A stretch of DNA of 64,000 nt from Peribacillus cavernae. GTDB lineage: Bacteria > Bacillota > Bacilli > Bacillales > DSM-1321. Under the pieces are notes generated by a model. The model ran no database searches, was not told where the DNA came from, and was given only the letters and a program-made list of their open reading frames with translations. The translations under genes and the position numbers were made by a program. Positions within the stretch are counted from its first letter, which is position 1. Each line of letters opens with the position of its first letter. Shown here piece after piece: positions 23,839 through 35,844 of the stretch. The stretch covers positions 146,166 to 210,165 of the forward strand of contig NZ_RYZZ01000005.1 in the NCBI RefSeq assembly GCF_003989135.1, in the 5' to 3' direction.

Positions 23839-25122
23839 TCAATTTTTCAACTGCTCTACTTCCTCTTCGGACATCTTTTCTCTCCAGATCGTTGCACCAA
23901 GACCGGAAAGTTTTTCGGCAAGATGGCTGTAACCCCGGTCAATATGTTCCAGGCCGGTTACCTCCGTGATTCCCTCTGCAATTAACCCAGCTATGACAAG
24001 TGCAGCTCCTGCACGGAGATCACTTGCTTTTACCTTGGCTCCCTGAAGCTGGATTGGGCCGTTGATAATCGCGGATCTGCCTTCTACTTTAATATTGGCA
24101 TTCATCCGCCGAAGCTCGTCTATATGTTTAAAACGGGCCCCGTATATCGTATCGGTTACAACACTGGATCCTCCTGCCCTGGTCAATAATGAAGTGAATG
24201 GCTGCTGCAGGTCGGTAGGAAAACCAGGATAGACGAGCGTTTTTATATCAACGGACTTAAACTCAGCACCGGGAGAAACGAAAATCTGATCATCCCCTGC
24301 TTCGATGTTGACACCCATTTCCCTTAGTTTAGCTGTTAGAGATTCTAGATGCTGGGGAATGACATTATCAATCAAGATGCCTTGTCCGACAGCTGCAGCC
24401 AGAATCATGAACGTCCCTGCTTCTATCCGGTCAGGAATGATTGTGTGTTTGCACCCGCTTAAGTTCTCAACGCCGTCGATGCGGATGACATCTGTTCCGG
24501 CCCCTTTAATTTTCGCTCCCATATTGGTCAGCAAAGTAGCTACATCGATAATTTCCGGTTCTTTTGCAGCGTTTTCAATGACTGTCCTTCCTTTTGCCAA
24601 AACAGCTGCAAGCATGATATTGATTGTAGCGCCTACACTGACAACATCGAGGTAGATACGCGCGCCCCTAAGCTCGTCCGCACGCAAATAAATCGCACCC
24701 TGCTCATTTGTCACCTGTGCACCTAGTGCTTCAAACCCTTTGATATGCTGGTCGATTGGACGCGGCCCTAAATGGCACCCTCCTGGGAGACCAATCACCG
24801 CTTTTTTGAATTTCCCAAGCATGGCACCCATTAAATAATAGGAAGCACGGAGCATCTTGACTCGTCCATTCGGCAATGGCATTGAAATCATCTTGCTGGG
24901 ATCGACCGTCATTTCTCCATCATGAAAAGAAACCGTTCCGCCTATCTCTTCAAGGAGGCCCTTTAAAATTTGCACATCCGAGATATCAGGCAGACCCTCG
25001 ATTGTAACCGGAGAATCAGCAAGTATAGTAGCAGGTATAAGAGCAACTGCGCTATTTTTCGCACCGCTTACACGGATGCTGCCTTTCAACGGATAGCCGC
25101 CTGCAATTTTAAGCTTTTCCAT
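23839..25122 (-). CDS. murZ: UDP-N-acetylglucosamine 1-carboxyvinyltransferase, MurZ paralog
   Basis: First committed step of peptidoglycan synthesis, transferring enolpyruvate to UDP-GlcNAc. The start [20 protein letters not shown] has AAGGGAG 6 nt upstream; the longer frame is unsupported. Catalytic Cys116 lies in [19 protein letters not shown], and Lys22-Asn23 in GAKNSA. Bacillus species carry two such enzymes; the rho/fbaA neighbourhood marks this as the MurZ (MurAB) copy, since MurAA lies by the atp 3' side. Confidence 0.95.
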   Translation of the reverse strand: MEKLKIAGGYPLKGSIRVSGAKNSAVALIPATILADSPVTIEGLPDISDVQILKGLLEEIGGTVSFHDGEMTVDPSKMISMPLPNGRVKMLRASYYLMGAMLGKFKKAVIGLPGGCHLGPRPIDQHIKGFEALGAQVTNEQGAIYLRADELRGARIYLDVVSVGATINIMLAAVLAKGRTVIENAAKEPEIIDVATLLTNMGAKIKGAGTDVIRIDGVENLSGCKHTIIPDRIEAGTFMILAAAVGQGILIDNVIPQHLESLTAKLREMGVNIEAGDDQIFVSPGAEFKSVDIKTLVYPGFPTDLQQPFTSLLTRAGGSSVVTDTIYGARFKHIDELRRMNANIKVEGRSAIINGPIQLQGAKVKASDLRAGAALVIAGLIAEGITEVTGLEHIDRGYSHLAEKLSGLGATIWREKMSEEEVEQLKN

Positions 25123-25349
25123 AATAAACTCCCTTCTACTCTGAGCAGTTAAAAAGACATCTTTGACATACACCCATTCATTTAGGAATTATTTCCCAAG
25201 ACAAATGTATATAATCCGACATTATTTTCTTTCCATTTTATTAGTTTACACAAAAAGAGAAAAGTCATGTAAAAATTTTGAAAAAAATTTAAAAATGGGC
25301 GAATAGCCACAGCTGTTCTTTGTATGCAGAAGTAGGGAGAAAGTTCAGA

Positions 25350-26000
25350 TTATGCTTCCTCGCGGGCATTCCAGTCAGCAAGGAAAGCCTCAATGCCTTT
25401 ATCGGTCAGCGGATGCTTGAATAGCTGCATCAGCACCTTATATGGGATCGTGGCAATATGCGCCCCATTTAAAGCAGCTTCCGTAATATGCATAGGGTGC
25501 CGAATCGAAGCCGCGATAATTTCTGATTGAATATCGTGAATCGCGAAAATATCGGCGATATCCGAAATCAAATGCATGCCATTGAAGCCGATATCATCAA
25601 GGCGGCCCAGAAACGGTGACACATACGTCGCTCCCGCTCTTGCAGCAAGCAATGCCTGATTCGCACTGAAAATTAACGTAACGTTTGTTTTAATGTTTTC
25701 CTTTGTTAAAGCCGAAACAGCTTTAAGCCCGTCTGGGGTCATCGGAACCTTAACGGTAATGTTCGGCGCAATCGCGGAAAGCACTTTCGCTTCCTTCATC
25801 ATCCCTTCAAAATCAAGAGATATTACCTCTGCACTGACTGAATCCTGCACCAAGCTCGTGATTTCTTTCAAACGGTCATGGAAGGAAACGTTCTTTTCCT
25901 TTGCGACAAGTGACGGATTCGTTGTTACGCCAGCGAGAACGCCAAGTGCGTGGGCCTCGCGAATTTCATCAATATTAGCGGTATCAATAAAAAATTTCAT
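25350..26000 (-). CDS. fsa: Fructose-6-phosphate aldolase / transaldolase (small type)
   Basis: Class I aldolase of the short transaldolase family. 216 residues; the Schiff-base lysine is Lys84 in [13 protein letters not shown], and [11 protein letters not shown] and [12 protein letters not shown] are family signatures. The B. subtilis ortholog (ywjH, tal) is annotated as transaldolase, so the in vivo reaction could be either. It sits between fbaA and murZ. Confidence 0.93.
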   Translation of the reverse strand: MKFFIDTANIDEIREAHALGVLAGVTTNPSLVAKEKNVSFHDRLKEITSLVQDSVSAEVISLDFEGMMKEAKVLSAIAPNITVKVPMTPDGLKAVSALTKENIKTNVTLIFSANQALLAARAGATYVSPFLGRLDDIGFNGMHLISDIADIFAIHDIQSEIIAASIRHPMHITEAALNGAHIATIPYKVLMQLFKHPLTDKGIEAFLADWNAREEA

Positions 26001-26187
26001 CTTAAAACCTCCATCTCTTTTTCAACTATATAAGCATACTTTTGTGAATGGTGTAAATGGCGAATTTGTAATTGTCAATAAATATAAGAGAAAAGGGCCT
26101 TTACCCATGACATAATGCCGCCTTTTCTAGGGTGGGCATTTGCTTTATGGAGAATCAGACCCTTATTGGGATATATCTAATTTTAGA

Positions 26188-27048
26188 TTACTCAGCTTTT
26201 CCGTTTGAACCAAATTCGCGGATTTTGCCGACAACCGTTTCCTTAATTGCATCACGGCCCGGTCCGATATATTTACGGGGATCGTATACGTCAGCATCTT
26301 TGTTCAGGACCTCGCGGACAGCCTTTGTGAAAGCGATCTGGTTTTCCGTATTTACATTGATCTTGGAAGTTCCCAGTGTTACTGCCTTTTGAATATCCTT
26401 AGTTGGAATGCCTGTACCACCGTGTAATACTAACGGAATTCTTGTTAAATCACGTACTTCTTCCATTTCTTTAAAGCCGAGGTTAGGCTCGCCTTTATAA
26501 GGTCCATGGACAGAACCCAGGGCAGGTGCAAAGCAGTCAACACCTGTGCGTTTGACTAATTCTTCACACTCTTTTGGATCAGCATAAATAACACCATCGG
26601 CTACTACATCGTCTTCCTGTCCGCCAACAGTACCTAGTTCAGCTTCAACAGAAACTCCTTTAGCATGGGCATATTCGACAACTTTTGAAGTTGTTTCGAT
26701 ATTTTCTTCCAAAGGATGGTGAGAAGCGTCGATCATAACGGAAGTGAAGCCCGCATCAATCGCTTCCTTACACTTGTCAAGGCTTGAGCCATGGTCAAGA
26801 TGGATTGCCACAGGGACAGTGACCTTCATATCTTCCAATAAACCTTGAACCATCATGACAGTTGTTTTAAAACCGCCCATGTGACGTGCTGCACCTTCTG
26901 ATACACCAAGGATGACCGGTGATTTTTCTTGCTCTGCAGCAGCTAAAATCGCCTGAGTCCACTCCAGGTTATTAATATTGAACTGGCCGACTGCATATTT
27001 ACCCTCAAGGGCTTTATTAAGCATATCTTTCATTGATACTAAAGGCAT
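26188..27048 (-). CDS. fbaA: Fructose-bisphosphate aldolase class II
   Basis: Zinc-dependent glycolytic aldolase splitting FBP to DHAP and GAP. 286 residues; metal and catalytic residues His83, Asp85 and His86 in AIHLDHGSS, plus the conserved VLHGGTGIP (about 209-217) and [10 protein letters not shown]. It has its own candidate promoter and lies downstream of spo0F. Confidence 0.98.
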   Translation of the reverse strand: MPLVSMKDMLNKALEGKYAVGQFNINNLEWTQAILAAAEQEKSPVILGVSEGAARHMGGFKTTVMMVQGLLEDMKVTVPVAIHLDHGSSLDKCKEAIDAGFTSVMIDASHHPLEENIETTSKVVEYAHAKGVSVEAELGTVGGQEDDVVADGVIYADPKECEELVKRTGVDCFAPALGSVHGPYKGEPNLGFKEMEEVRDLTRIPLVLHGGTGIPTKDIQKAVTLGTSKINVNTENQIAFTKAVREVLNKDADVYDPRKYIGPGRDAIKETVVGKIREFGSNGKAE

Positions 27049-27161
27049 TTAATTTCCTCCTAGCAAATGTTCTCCTGCAAATGCAGATTCTCTCTAGAAT
27101 TTCCCCTTAAATATGCAGTTACATACCACATGGATTTCCGGGAAATTTCAAAATCACTCTT

Positions 27162-27190
27162 AGCATATCAGGACAGAAAAAAAACAGCAA
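27162..27190 (-). promoter_or_regulatory. Candidate promoter of fbaA
   Basis: Minus strand TTGCTG (27190-27185), 17 nt, TATGCT (27167-27162), with an extended -10 TGA before it. About 114 nt upstream of the fbaA start. Confidence 0.45.
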
Positions 27191-27232
27191 CAAATTCAAA
27201 CGAAAGTCGAAATGACCCGTTCTCTTAAATCA

Positions 27233-27279
27233 TAAAAAAATACGGCTTATATTTCAGGAGATAAGCCAGTCCTGAAATA
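27233..27279 (-). terminator. spo0F terminator with an overlapping alternative hairpin
   Basis: Minus strand: GGCTTAT (27267-27261), loop, ATAAGCC (27250-27244), then GTATTTTTTT forms a terminator. A competing 10 bp hairpin pairs 27279-27270 with 27259-27250, so only one can form at a time. Located between spo0F and the fbaA promoter. Confidence 0.65.
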
Positions 27280-27356
27280 CGGCCGCAGGGTTATATTCAA
27301 TATTTGCGAGAGTACATTTCATTAATATGAATTACAAGTATGAATGACCATTATTA

Positions 27357-27728
27357 TCATGACTTTCGCACGAGCAAATAATCTTTAACCGCTTTTCGTA
27401 TATCATCAATATCAAAAGGTTTAGCAAAATGAGTCATGGCCCCTAAGTCCTTGGCTTTTTGAATCATATCTAATTCGCCATAGGCAGTCATTATAATGAC
27501 TCGAATATCCGGATCAAGCTGCTTCATGCGTTTCAAAATTTCTATGCCGTCCATTCCCGGAATCTTCATGTCCAACAGAACTAAATCAGGAGAATGTTTT
27601 GTCACAATATCCAGCGCTTGCACACCGTTAGCGGCTTGGAACGTATTATACCCCTCTTTGTTAAGCACTTCATTGAGCAAAATTCTGATTCCAAATTGAT
27701 CATCTACAATTAATATTTTTCCTGCCAT
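27357..27728 (-). CDS. spo0F: Sporulation phosphorelay response regulator Spo0F
   Basis: Single receiver domain that passes phosphate from sporulation kinases to Spo0B and then Spo0A. 123 residues with acidic pocket Asp9-Asp10, phospho-acceptor Asp53 ([11 protein letters not shown]), Thr81 and Lys103. No output domain. Position between fbaA and divergent ywjG is the Bacillus norm. Confidence 0.97.
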   Translation of the reverse strand: MAGKILIVDDQFGIRILLNEVLNKEGYNTFQAANGVQALDIVTKHSPDLVLLDMKIPGMDGIEILKRMKQLDPDIRVIIMTAYGELDMIQKAKDLGAMTHFAKPFDIDDIRKAVKDYLLVRKS

Positions 27729-28030
27729 TCTCGCACCTCTTCCTAATCTGAAGAAATAAATAGCTGTACACTTGAAAAACTATCATGACTACCATCTGCC
27801 CAGTCTATGTATGTATGGTATATAACCCTGAAGCCAGCCGTGTTTCCCCTGTCAAACACATAAATAAAGCTATTTTTATATATTCGCTAAATATTTCCCG
27901 AAATCCTGCTTGCCGGGCGGAAACAATTTGCAGATTTTATTTCCCGGCAAGTGTTCCCCTATCGTTCGCTTTCGGGAATTCATTGATTTATACTAAACGG
28001 TGACGATAATTTTTAAAGGAGTAAAACAAC
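27729..28030. other. Divergent spo0F / ywjG intergenic region
   Basis: 302 nt between divergent genes, so promoters for both must lie here. I see a TATACT about 35 nt before the ywjG start but no convincing -35, and no clear sigma-H or Spo0A box that I would defend. Confidence 0.5.
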
Positions 28031-28570
28031 ATGTTAAAAATGTTTTCGACCCAGATAAGCGGGTTGTTTAAAAAGATAATGGACGGAGAAGAGTTTTCGT
28101 TTGAGGACTGTGCCCGATTGCTGGCCCAAGCTTCCATCGGAGACGGTACCATTTACATACATGGTTTTGGAGAAATGCAGGGAATCCTTGCAGAAGCATT
28201 GGGAGGTGCGGAACCGTTCCTGTCCGCTATGCCTCTATATGATGCTGGAAATGAGCTGGCTGCGATTACAAGCGCGGACCGGGTTCTGGTTTTTACCCGG
28301 CATTCGAACGACAGCGGAGCTTTGCAGCTTGCCCGGCAGCTTCAGGAACAAGGGATCCCTTTCACCGCAGTGTCCACCCTCGTTCCATTTGCCGAACACT
28401 CACTGGACAAACTGGCAGATGTGCATATGGATTTACGCCTTCAAAAAGGGTTGCTTCCGGATGATAGCGGAAACAGGGTTGGCTTCCCAACGTTGATAGC
28501 GGCTTTGTTTGTTTATTATGGGATCAAATTTACTTTGGATGAAATACTACAGGAGTATTCGGAAGAATGA
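28031..28570 (+). CDS. ywjG: DUF2529 family protein YwjG
   Basis: Conserved 179-residue cytosolic protein with a SIS-like (phosphosugar-binding) build: GDGTIYIHGFGEMQGI near 36-51, DRVLVFTRHSNDSG near 83-96, and a closing VGFPTLIAALFVYYG helix. No enzymatic role is known to me. Transcribed divergently from spo0F and convergently to pyrG, as in B. subtilis. AAAGGAG ribosome site. Confidence 0.88.
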   Translation: MLKMFSTQISGLFKKIMDGEEFSFEDCARLLAQASIGDGTIYIHGFGEMQGILAEALGGAEPFLSAMPLYDAGNELAAITSADRVLVFTRHSNDSGALQLARQLQEQGIPFTAVSTLVPFAEHSLDKLADVHMDLRLQKGLLPDDSGNRVGFPTLIAALFVYYGIKFTLDEILQEYSEE

Positions 28571-28690
28571 TCGACAGTAATTGATTTAGTCTGGATAGTA
28601 TACGGTGCGTTTTAGAAAGTAAATCGTCCGGGTTGGGTAGTAGTTGAAATGATTTGGATTGTAAACCATAAAGTCCGAAAAAAAGTTGAA

Positions 28691-28728
28691 AACGCCTGGA
28701 TGGCTATTCCTATCCAGGCGTTTTTTTT
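28691..28728. terminator. Bidirectional terminator between ywjG and pyrG
   Basis: AACGCCTGGAT, 10 nt loop, ATCCAGGCGTT followed by TTTTTT on the plus strand and TTTTC on the minus strand. It serves converging ywjG and pyrG. Confidence 0.9.
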
Positions 28729-28766
28729 ATCCAAATTACGACATGTTTGTTTCAAAGCTGATTCAT

Positions 28767-30389
<1,623 letters not shown>

Positions 30390-30509
30390 TTAATCTTTTT
30401 ATCTAACTATCACCCAGGCCGAACCATTAAAAGTCCAAACCTGATCTGTTTCCCCATGTAGTTTTTCCCTTTAACGAGAAATCATTACAAGGTTAGCATT
30501 AAGGAATAA

Positions 30510-30561
30510 AAACAAAAAAATGATGTCCGTTTTGAATGTGGCATCCAAAATTCATCATTTT
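30510..30561 (-). terminator. Second hairpin in the pyrG leader
   Basis: Minus strand: AAAATGATG (30561-30553) pairs with CATCATTTT (30525-30517). An inner stem TTTTG / CAAAA (30550-30546 with 30534-30530) also forms, and TTTGTTTTT follows. It lies 14 nt downstream of the main attenuator U-run. A second terminator or processing hairpin is possible. Confidence 0.5.
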
Positions 30562-30574
30562 CCCTGTTATCTCT

Positions 30575-30617
30575 ACAAAAAAACAAAAACGCCCCTCTTA
30601 CAAAAGTAAGGGAGCGT
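30575..30617 (-). terminator. pyrG: pyrG attenuator (CTP-sensitive)
   Basis: Minus strand: ACGCTCCCTTAC, UUUU loop, GTAAGAGGGGCGT, then a T-rich run. The 5' arm contains CUCCCUU, the pyrimidine stretch that in B. subtilis pairs with extra 5' G residues added by slippage when CTP is low, forming an antiterminator. Confidence 0.85.
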
Positions 30618-30651
30618 TGTATTTTATCAACGTGTCCATGTTTAAGGAGCC

Positions 30652-30688
30652 CAAAAATGATTTTACAAATTCCGCTTTAAAAAGTCAA
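30652..30688 (-). promoter_or_regulatory. pyrG: pyrG promoter and GGGC initiation site
   Basis: Minus strand TTGACT (30688-30683), 17 nt, TAAAAT (30665-30660), then a predicted start 7 nt further at 30652 with the initial transcript GGGCTCC. B. subtilis pyrG also starts GGGC, which is required for reiterative G addition under CTP limitation. Confidence 0.85.
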
Positions 30689-30703
30689 GCATGGATCAGG
30701 AAC

Positions 30704-31291
30704 TTATCGATTTTCTTCCTTGTCGATTTCTTCCTCGTCCTCTTCCTCTTCAAGCTCATCGTCCTCTTCGATTATATCTTCTTCAAGGTCATCCTCGAAT
30801 TCTTCTTCATCTTCATCCTCATCATCATCGGCGTCAGCATCAAGCAGATCGTCATCATCGTCATCATCTGGATCATCGATAAGATCCTCTTCTTCCTCTT
30901 CTTCATCAAGATCGTCGAGGTCCTCATCTTCAAATTCATGATCCTCGTTTTCAAGATCTTCCAAGTCCTCTTCGACCGCTTTCTTCGCTTTCTTCTTCTT
31001 CGGTTTAGCAACGTGTACAACTTCCTCTTCAATCTGATCGACAGGGTACCATGTTTTCAGGCCCCAACGGTTTTCTCCAAGGGAGGTAAACCGGCCGTCG
31101 ACATTCAGGTCTGTATAAAATTGAGAGATTCTCTTTTTCATTTCTTCATCTGAAAAACCCTGCAATTTTCGGATTTCATTCATTAATTCTTTAAAAGAAA
31201 CTGGTTGCTTTTTCTCTACAAGCAATTCATAAGCAATTTCAAGCATTGACATTTCTGCTAATTGCTCTTTTGAGTATTGTTTTAAACTCAA
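30704..31291 (-). CDS. rpoE: RNA polymerase delta subunit
   Basis: Gram-positive-specific RNAP subunit that speeds recycling and affects promoter selectivity. I choose the TTG start giving MSLKQYSKEQLAEMSMLEIA, with AAGGAAG 8 nt upstream; a GTG three codons earlier overlaps that site. The folded N-terminal HARE-HTH domain spans about 1-90 (ends WGLKTWYPVDQIEEE). A Lys-rich patch (KPKKKKAKKA) is followed by a disordered, almost purely Asp/Glu tail of about 85 residues. Confidence 0.95.
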   Translation of the reverse strand: MSLKQYSKEQLAEMSMLEIAYELLVEKKQPVSFKELMNEIRKLQGFSDEEMKKRISQFYTDLNVDGRFTSLGENRWGLKTWYPVDQIEEEVVHVAKPKKKKAKKAVEEDLEDLENEDHEFEDEDLDDLDEEEEEEDLIDDPDDDDDDDLLDADADDDEDEDEEEFEDDLEEDIIEEDDELEEEEDEEEIDKEENR

Positions 31292-31405
31292 GGCCCGCAC
31301 TTCCTTTCTCTATTCCAAACACTTCATAATCGGCATTTTTTACATAAAAAAATAATCTAAACAAGTATTCCGCATGACAAAATGCAATTCCTGCAAGACA
31401 TATTC

Positions 31406-31411
31406 ATTATA
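31406..31411 (-). promoter_or_regulatory. Candidate rpoE -10 element
   Basis: Perfect TATAAT on the minus strand about 115 nt upstream of the rpoE start; the -35 at correct spacing (GGCATA) is poor. Confidence 0.3.
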
Positions 31412-31532
31412 AACATTTAAAATAGGTTTATGCCAGCCATATCTTAATCTTATGAAATATCAGTGTCGCCTTTTTCACTAATAATTATAAGCGAAAAAAG
31501 CTATTTTCCTGGAAAAGTACTTTTTTTCTACA

Positions 31533-31580
31533 CAAAAAAGGGTATTGAACTTGCTTTTCAGTCAGCTCAATACCATTTTT
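31533..31580. terminator. Bidirectional hairpin between icmF and rpoE
   Basis: GGTATTGA / TCAATACC around an 18 nt loop, with AAAAAA on the left (U-run for minus-strand transcripts) and ATTTTT on the right. It probably ends the acyl-CoA operon transcript. Confidence 0.75.
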
Positions 31581-31600
31581 GGCGGCGTTCCTTTTTTCGT

Positions 31601-31767
31601 TGTCTAGCTCCAGCGCCTAGCTCGCTGTGCAAAAGACCACTTGACCGCAGAAGGCAAAAAGCGCCTTCTGGGTCAAGTGCCTATTTGCTTCACGAGCTGA
31701 CCAAGGCGCTTCCGCTGGGCCAACAGGATGCGGGTTCTGGCGGCGTTGCCACAGGACGTGGCGTCCA
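31601..31767 (-). repeat. Dispersed palindromic element (reverse orientation)
   Basis: Begins TGTCTAGCTCCAGCGCCTAG, the complement of the right arm of the tdk copies. The centre holds CACTTGACC / GGTCAAGTG around GCAGAAGGC / GCCTTCTG. It continues GGCGCTTCCGCTGG and CCACAGGACGTGGCG. Arms are constant but the central hairpin differs from the other copies. Confidence 0.7.
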
Positions 31768-31784
31768 AAGCCTGAGTTCCTTAA

Positions 31785-34700
31785 TTACATATTCCTTCTG
31801 TATTGTCCTCCGACTTCGTAAAGTGCATGGGTGATTTGCCCGAGGCTTGCCACCTTTACGCACTCCATTAATTCCGCAAAGATGTTTTCCCCGTTCACTG
31901 CTGCTTCCTTCAAACGTTTGATCGCTGGTTCGTATTGAGGCTGGTTCCGCTTTTGGAATTCGCGGAGGTTTTGGATTTGTCCTTCCTTTTCTTCTTTCGT
32001 CGCACGGGCGATTTCCATTGTGTTCAGTGCTTCCTCGGAAGGGGGATTTGGATTCAAATAAGTATTCACACCTATAATTGGCAGCTCTCCTGAATGTTTT
32101 TTCATTTCATAGTACATCGATTCATCCTGAATTTTACCTCGCTGGTACTGCGTTTCCATGGCACCGAGGACACCGCCGCGGTCATTGATGCGGTCGAATT
32201 CCTGAAGCACCGCTTCTTCCACTAAATCAGTCAACTCCTCAATAATGAAGGTTCCCTGAAGCGGATTTTCATTTTTGGATAATCCGTGTTCCTTTGTAAT
32301 GATCATTTGGATCGCCATCGCTCTGCGTACTGATTCTTGTGTAGGCGTGGTAATTGCTTCATCATATGCATTCGTATGGAGCGAATTACAATTATCTTGA
32401 AGTGCCATAAGCGCTTGAAGAGTGGTGCGGATATCGTTAAAATCAATTTCCTGGGCATGCAGGGAGCGCCCGGAAGTCTGAATATGATACTTCAGCTTTT
32501 GGCTGCGCTCGTTGGCACCGTATTTATCACGCATGGCCGTAGCCCAAATTCTTCTTGCAACACGCCCGATTACACTATATTCTGGATCAAGACCATTAGA
32601 AAAAAAGAATGAAAGATTCGGTGCGAATTCATCAATATTCATCCCGCGGCTTAAATAATATTCGATATAAGTGAATCCATTGGCGAGTGTAAAGGCCAGC
32701 TGCGAAACGGGATTAGCGCCTGCTTCGGCAATATGGTAGCCAGAAATAGAAACAGAATAATAGTTTCTCACTTTATGATCAATGAAATACTCCTGAATAT
32801 CACCCATCAACCTCAAGGCGAATTCCGTAGAGAAGATACACGTATTTTGCCCCTGATCCTCTTTTAAAATATCAGCTTGGACGGTGCCGCGTACGGTTTG
32901 AAGCGTATAGGCGCGAACTTCCGTAAATTCTTCCGGTGTCAATACCCTGCCGAGCTCCGCCTCTTTATTTTGCACCTGCTGGTCAATGGCCGTATTCATG
33001 TACATCGCCAAGATGATTGGTGCAGGTCCATTGATTGTCATCGAAACGGATGTGGAAGGCTGACAAAGATCAAAGCCCGTGTAAAGCTTTTTCATGTCGT
33101 CCAGTGTGCATATGCTGACTCCACTTTCGCCAACCTTTCCATAAATATCCGGTCGGTAATCCGGATCTTCCCCATATAAGGTTACCGAATCAAAAGCCGT
33201 GCTGAGACGTTTTGCAGCATCATCCTTGGAGAGATAATGGAAGCGGCGGTTCGTCCTGTCAGGCGTTCCTTCTCCCGCGAATTGGCGCTTTGGATCCTCG
33301 CCCTCGCGTTTAAATGGGAATACTCCAGCCGTATACGGAAAATGTCCTGGAACATTATCACGGTACACCCAACCTAAAATCTCGCCATAGTCAACAAACT
33401 TTGGCAGCGAGATTTTCGGAATCATTAATCCGGAAAGGCTTTTCGTTTTCAATTCAGTTTTGATTTCTTTATCCCTGATTTTCGTGACGAATTTCTCGCC
33501 CGAATATTTTTCCTTAAACGCTTCCCATCCATCAAGGATTTTTTTCGACTCCACTGACAGCTTGGAAGCAGTTTCGTCTTTTAATGCCTGAAGCGAAGAC
33601 AGAATTTCTTCATTTATTTCTTTTTCCTTAACTGCCTCAATTGCTCCCTCAAGCTGGAACAGCCTCCTGGCAAAGCGGACTTGATCTTCGGCGTTTTTAT
33701 GATAATTACGGACCGTATCCGTAATTTCGCGTAAATAATAACGGCGGTCGTTTGGAATAATGATATTTTGTTTCTTGACGTCTGCCTCTTTCGAGAACGA
33801 CGTTTCCCACTCCGTGCCGGCTTTTTCATTTATCTTTTCAATCAGTGCTGCAAATAAAGCATTGGTTCCCGGATCATTGAACTGTGAAGCGATTGTGCCG
33901 TATACAGGCAGCGCATCAGCATCCTGTTCAAACAGCATATGGCTTCTTTGGTATTGCTTTTGAACCTGCCGTTTTGCATCTTCTGATCCTTTGCGTTCGT
34001 ATTTATTGATGACAATCAAATCGGCATAATCGATCATATCGATTTTTTCCAGCTGGGAAGGGGCCCCGAATTCACTTGTCATCACATACATGGACACATC
34101 ACAAATATCGGTGATGCCAGCATCTCCCTGCCCGATTCCGCTTGTTTCAACAACAATCAAATCAAAGCTGGCCGCTTTCACAACGGAAATGGCATCCTTA
34201 ATCGCAAGCGATAGCTCACTCTTGGAAAGCCGGGTTGCAAGGCTTCTCATATACACCCGGTCCGAAAAAATCGCATTCATCCGGATACGGTCACCCAACA
34301 GCGCCCCGCCCGTTTTTTGTTTGGTCGGATCAACGGAAAGGACGGCGATTTTTTTTCCCGGGATTTCATTGATAAACCGCCGGATTAATTCGTCAGTCAA
34401 TGAGCTTTTCCCCGCCCCGCCTGTGCCCGTTATCCCGATAACCGGTACATTCTTTTCAGATGTCTTGATTTGTTCAAGAAGAGTTTCAACCGCAGCCGCA
34501 GCTTCATCCCCTATATCAAGCCTGTTTTCGGCTAGTGTAATAAATTGCGCTACCGCTCCCGTTTCTCCGGAAAGCAAATATTCGAAACGTTCCTGAATCG
34601 ATGACTGCACCGTCGAGAAATCACATTCCTCGAGCATCAAATTGATCATACCCTGGAGGCCGTTTACCCTTCCATCCTCCGGCGAAAAAATATGCGAAAT

Positions 34701-35051
34701 CCCATAATCATGAAGTTCCTTAATTTCGCGGGGGATGATGACTCCGCCTCCACCACCGTAAATCCGGATGTGGGTTGCCCCTTTTTCTTTCAATAAATCA
34801 TACATATATTTGAAATACTCTACGTGGCCGCCTTGATAGGACGATATCGCAATACCCTGGACATCCTCCTGGATCGCTGCATTAACAACATCTTCAACAG
34901 AACGGTTATGGCCCAGATGAACCACCTCAGCCCCGCTCGATTGCAAAATACGGCGCATAATGTTGATCGATGCATCATGGCCGTCGAACAAGCTGGAGGC
35001 GGTTACAAAACGGATGTGATTTTTGGGTTTATACATCTCCATTGTGCTCAT
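31785..35051 (-). CDS. icmF: Fused isobutyryl-CoA / methylmalonyl-CoA mutase (IcmF)
   Basis: Adenosylcobalamin enzyme that interconverts isobutyryl-CoA and n-butyryl-CoA. The start [20 protein letters not shown] has GGAGG 6 nt upstream. Domains in order over 1088 residues: B12-binding (about 10-140; [10 protein letters not shown] with the lower-ligand His25, then [12 protein letters not shown]), MeaB-type G-protein chaperone (about 200-420; Walker [13 protein letters not shown] at 206-217), and the TIM-barrel substrate domain (about 560-1088; [19 protein letters not shown]). This fused order defines IcmF rather than MutAB. Last gene of the acyl-CoA operon, probably handling branched-chain acyl-CoAs. 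Confidence 0.95.
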   Translation of the reverse strand: MSTMEMYKPKNHIRFVTASSLFDGHDASINIMRRILQSSGAEVVHLGHNRSVEDVVNAAIQEDVQGIAISSYQGGHVEYFKYMYDLLKEKGATHIRIYGGGGGVIIPREIKELHDYGISHIFSPEDGRVNGLQGMINLMLEECDFSTVQSSIQERFEYLLSGETGAVAQFITLAENRLDIGDEAAAAVETLLEQIKTSEKNVPVIGITGTGGAGKSSLTDELIRRFINEIPGKKIAVLSVDPTKQKTGGALLGDRIRMNAIFSDRVYMRSLATRLSKSELSLAIKDAISVVKAASFDLIVVETSGIGQGDAGITDICDVSMYVMTSEFGAPSQLEKIDMIDYADLIVINKYERKGSEDAKRQVQKQYQRSHMLFEQDADALPVYGTIASQFNDPGTNALFAALIEKINEKAGTEWETSFSKEADVKKQNIIIPNDRRYYLREITDTVRNYHKNAEDQVRFARRLFQLEGAIEAVKEKEINEEILSSLQALKDETASKLSVESKKILDGWEAFKEKYSGEKFVTKIRDKEIKTELKTKSLSGLMIPKISLPKFVDYGEILGWVYRDNVPGHFPYTAGVFPFKREGEDPKRQFAGEGTPDRTNRRFHYLSKDDAAKRLSTAFDSVTLYGEDPDYRPDIYGKVGESGVSICTLDDMKKLYTGFDLCQPSTSVSMTINGPAPIILAMYMNTAIDQQVQNKEAELGRVLTPEEFTEVRAYTLQTVRGTVQADILKEDQGQNTCIFSTEFALRLMGDIQEYFIDHKVRNYYSVSISGYHIAEAGANPVSQLAFTLANGFTYIEYYLSRGMNIDEFAPNLSFFFSNGLDPEYSVIGRVARRIWATAMRDKYGANERSQKLKYHIQTSGRSLHAQEIDFNDIRTTLQALMALQDNCNSLHTNAYDEAITTPTQESVRRAMAIQMIITKEHGLSKNENPLQGTFIIEELTDLVEEAVLQEFDRINDRGGVLGAMETQYQRGKIQDESMYYEMKKHSGELPIIGVNTYLNPNPPSEEALNTMEIARATKEEKEGQIQNLREFQKRNQPQYEPAIKRLKEAAVNGENIFAELMECVKVASLGQITHALYEVGGQYRRNM

Positions 35052-35125
35052 TTCGCTCCTCCTTTTACCGTAATTGTGTCGTCTTTTGATTGCTATATAA
35101 AGTGAAACTTCCATCAGTGGCGGGC

Positions 35126-35758
35126 TTACTGTCCGTTAATACGCGGCAAACTGATGACCAGCAACTCTGTTTGCAGTTGGATATATTCGTCAAGCGTATA
35201 CATTTTTTGCAGGGCCCAGCGGCGGAAGCTCCACATTTGGCCCTGCACAAAAATGTTATGCGCGACAAGGCCGATATGGTCCTCTGATAAATCAAATTCC
35301 CCATTTTCCACACAACGTGAGATTACCAGCTCAAACATATGAACCATTTCCACTTCTTTTTTCAATACATAAGGAAGAGCATCCTTTGTCAGTGACTTGG
35401 CTTCCTGATACATCACCAGCACTTCATCCTGCATGTCGTCCATTACCTTGAAAAAATAGGAAATCGTAAGCTTCAGGCTTTCAAGAGTGCCGCTATTCTG
35501 TTCCAATTCCATTTTCAGCCTGTCTTTTACCTCGTCGTAAATAAAATCGCAGACTAAATATAAAATATCATCTTTGGTGCGGATGTATTCATAGAGCGTT
35601 CCAATGCTGAAACCGGCTGCCCTGGCAATTTCCCGGGTCGTTGTCCGGTGGAATCCCTTTTCTTTAAATAAACTCACGGCTCCTTTAATCATTTGATTAC
35701 GCCGCATGCTGACAAGCTTCTCATCTTTTACAGAAGCATGGACCTCTCTTTTTTCCAT
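35126..35758 (-). CDS. TetR/AcrR family transcriptional regulator
   Basis: One-component repressor expected to sense an acyl-CoA or related ligand. The N-terminal helix-turn-helix spans about 22-66 ([18 protein letters not shown]...[20 protein letters not shown]), with a divergent ligand domain after it; 210 residues. It lies inside the acyl-CoA gene set between acd and icmF. It does not match B. subtilis FadR closely in the parts I can recall, so whether it binds the TGAATG/CATTCA operators upstream is open. Confidence 0.9.
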   Translation of the reverse strand: MEKREVHASVKDEKLVSMRRNQMIKGAVSLFKEKGFHRTTTREIARAAGFSIGTLYEYIRTKDDILYLVCDFIYDEVKDRLKMELEQNSGTLESLKLTISYFFKVMDDMQDEVLVMYQEAKSLTKDALPYVLKKEVEMVHMFELVISRCVENGEFDLSEDHIGLVAHNIFVQGQMWSFRRWALQKMYTLDEYIQLQTELLVISLPRINGQ

Positions 35759-35773
35759 ACATCACCATCCTAT

Positions 35774-35811
35774 AAGAAAAGTGCAAGCGCCTTGTAAAAA
35801 GGAACGTCGAA
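35774..35811 (+). repeat. Truncated copy of the dispersed element
   Basis: AGAAAAGTGCAAGCGCCTTG followed by AAAAAGGAACGTCGA, matching the left arm of the copies at 20378 and 63969; no right arm. Confidence 0.5.
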
Positions 35812-35844
35812 CCAAAACTTAATCGTTCGTTTGGATTCTAATTT

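Noticed and set aside
26040..26160. Hairpins past the fbaA stop as a terminator
   Set aside because: Stems AATGCCCACC/GGCGGCATT lack a following U-run; I could not define a convincing terminator.
30536..31153. 205-codon and shorter frames on the plus strand across rpoE
   Set aside because: They are antisense shadows of the Asp/Glu-rich rpoE tail; low-complexity codons give long open frames by chance.
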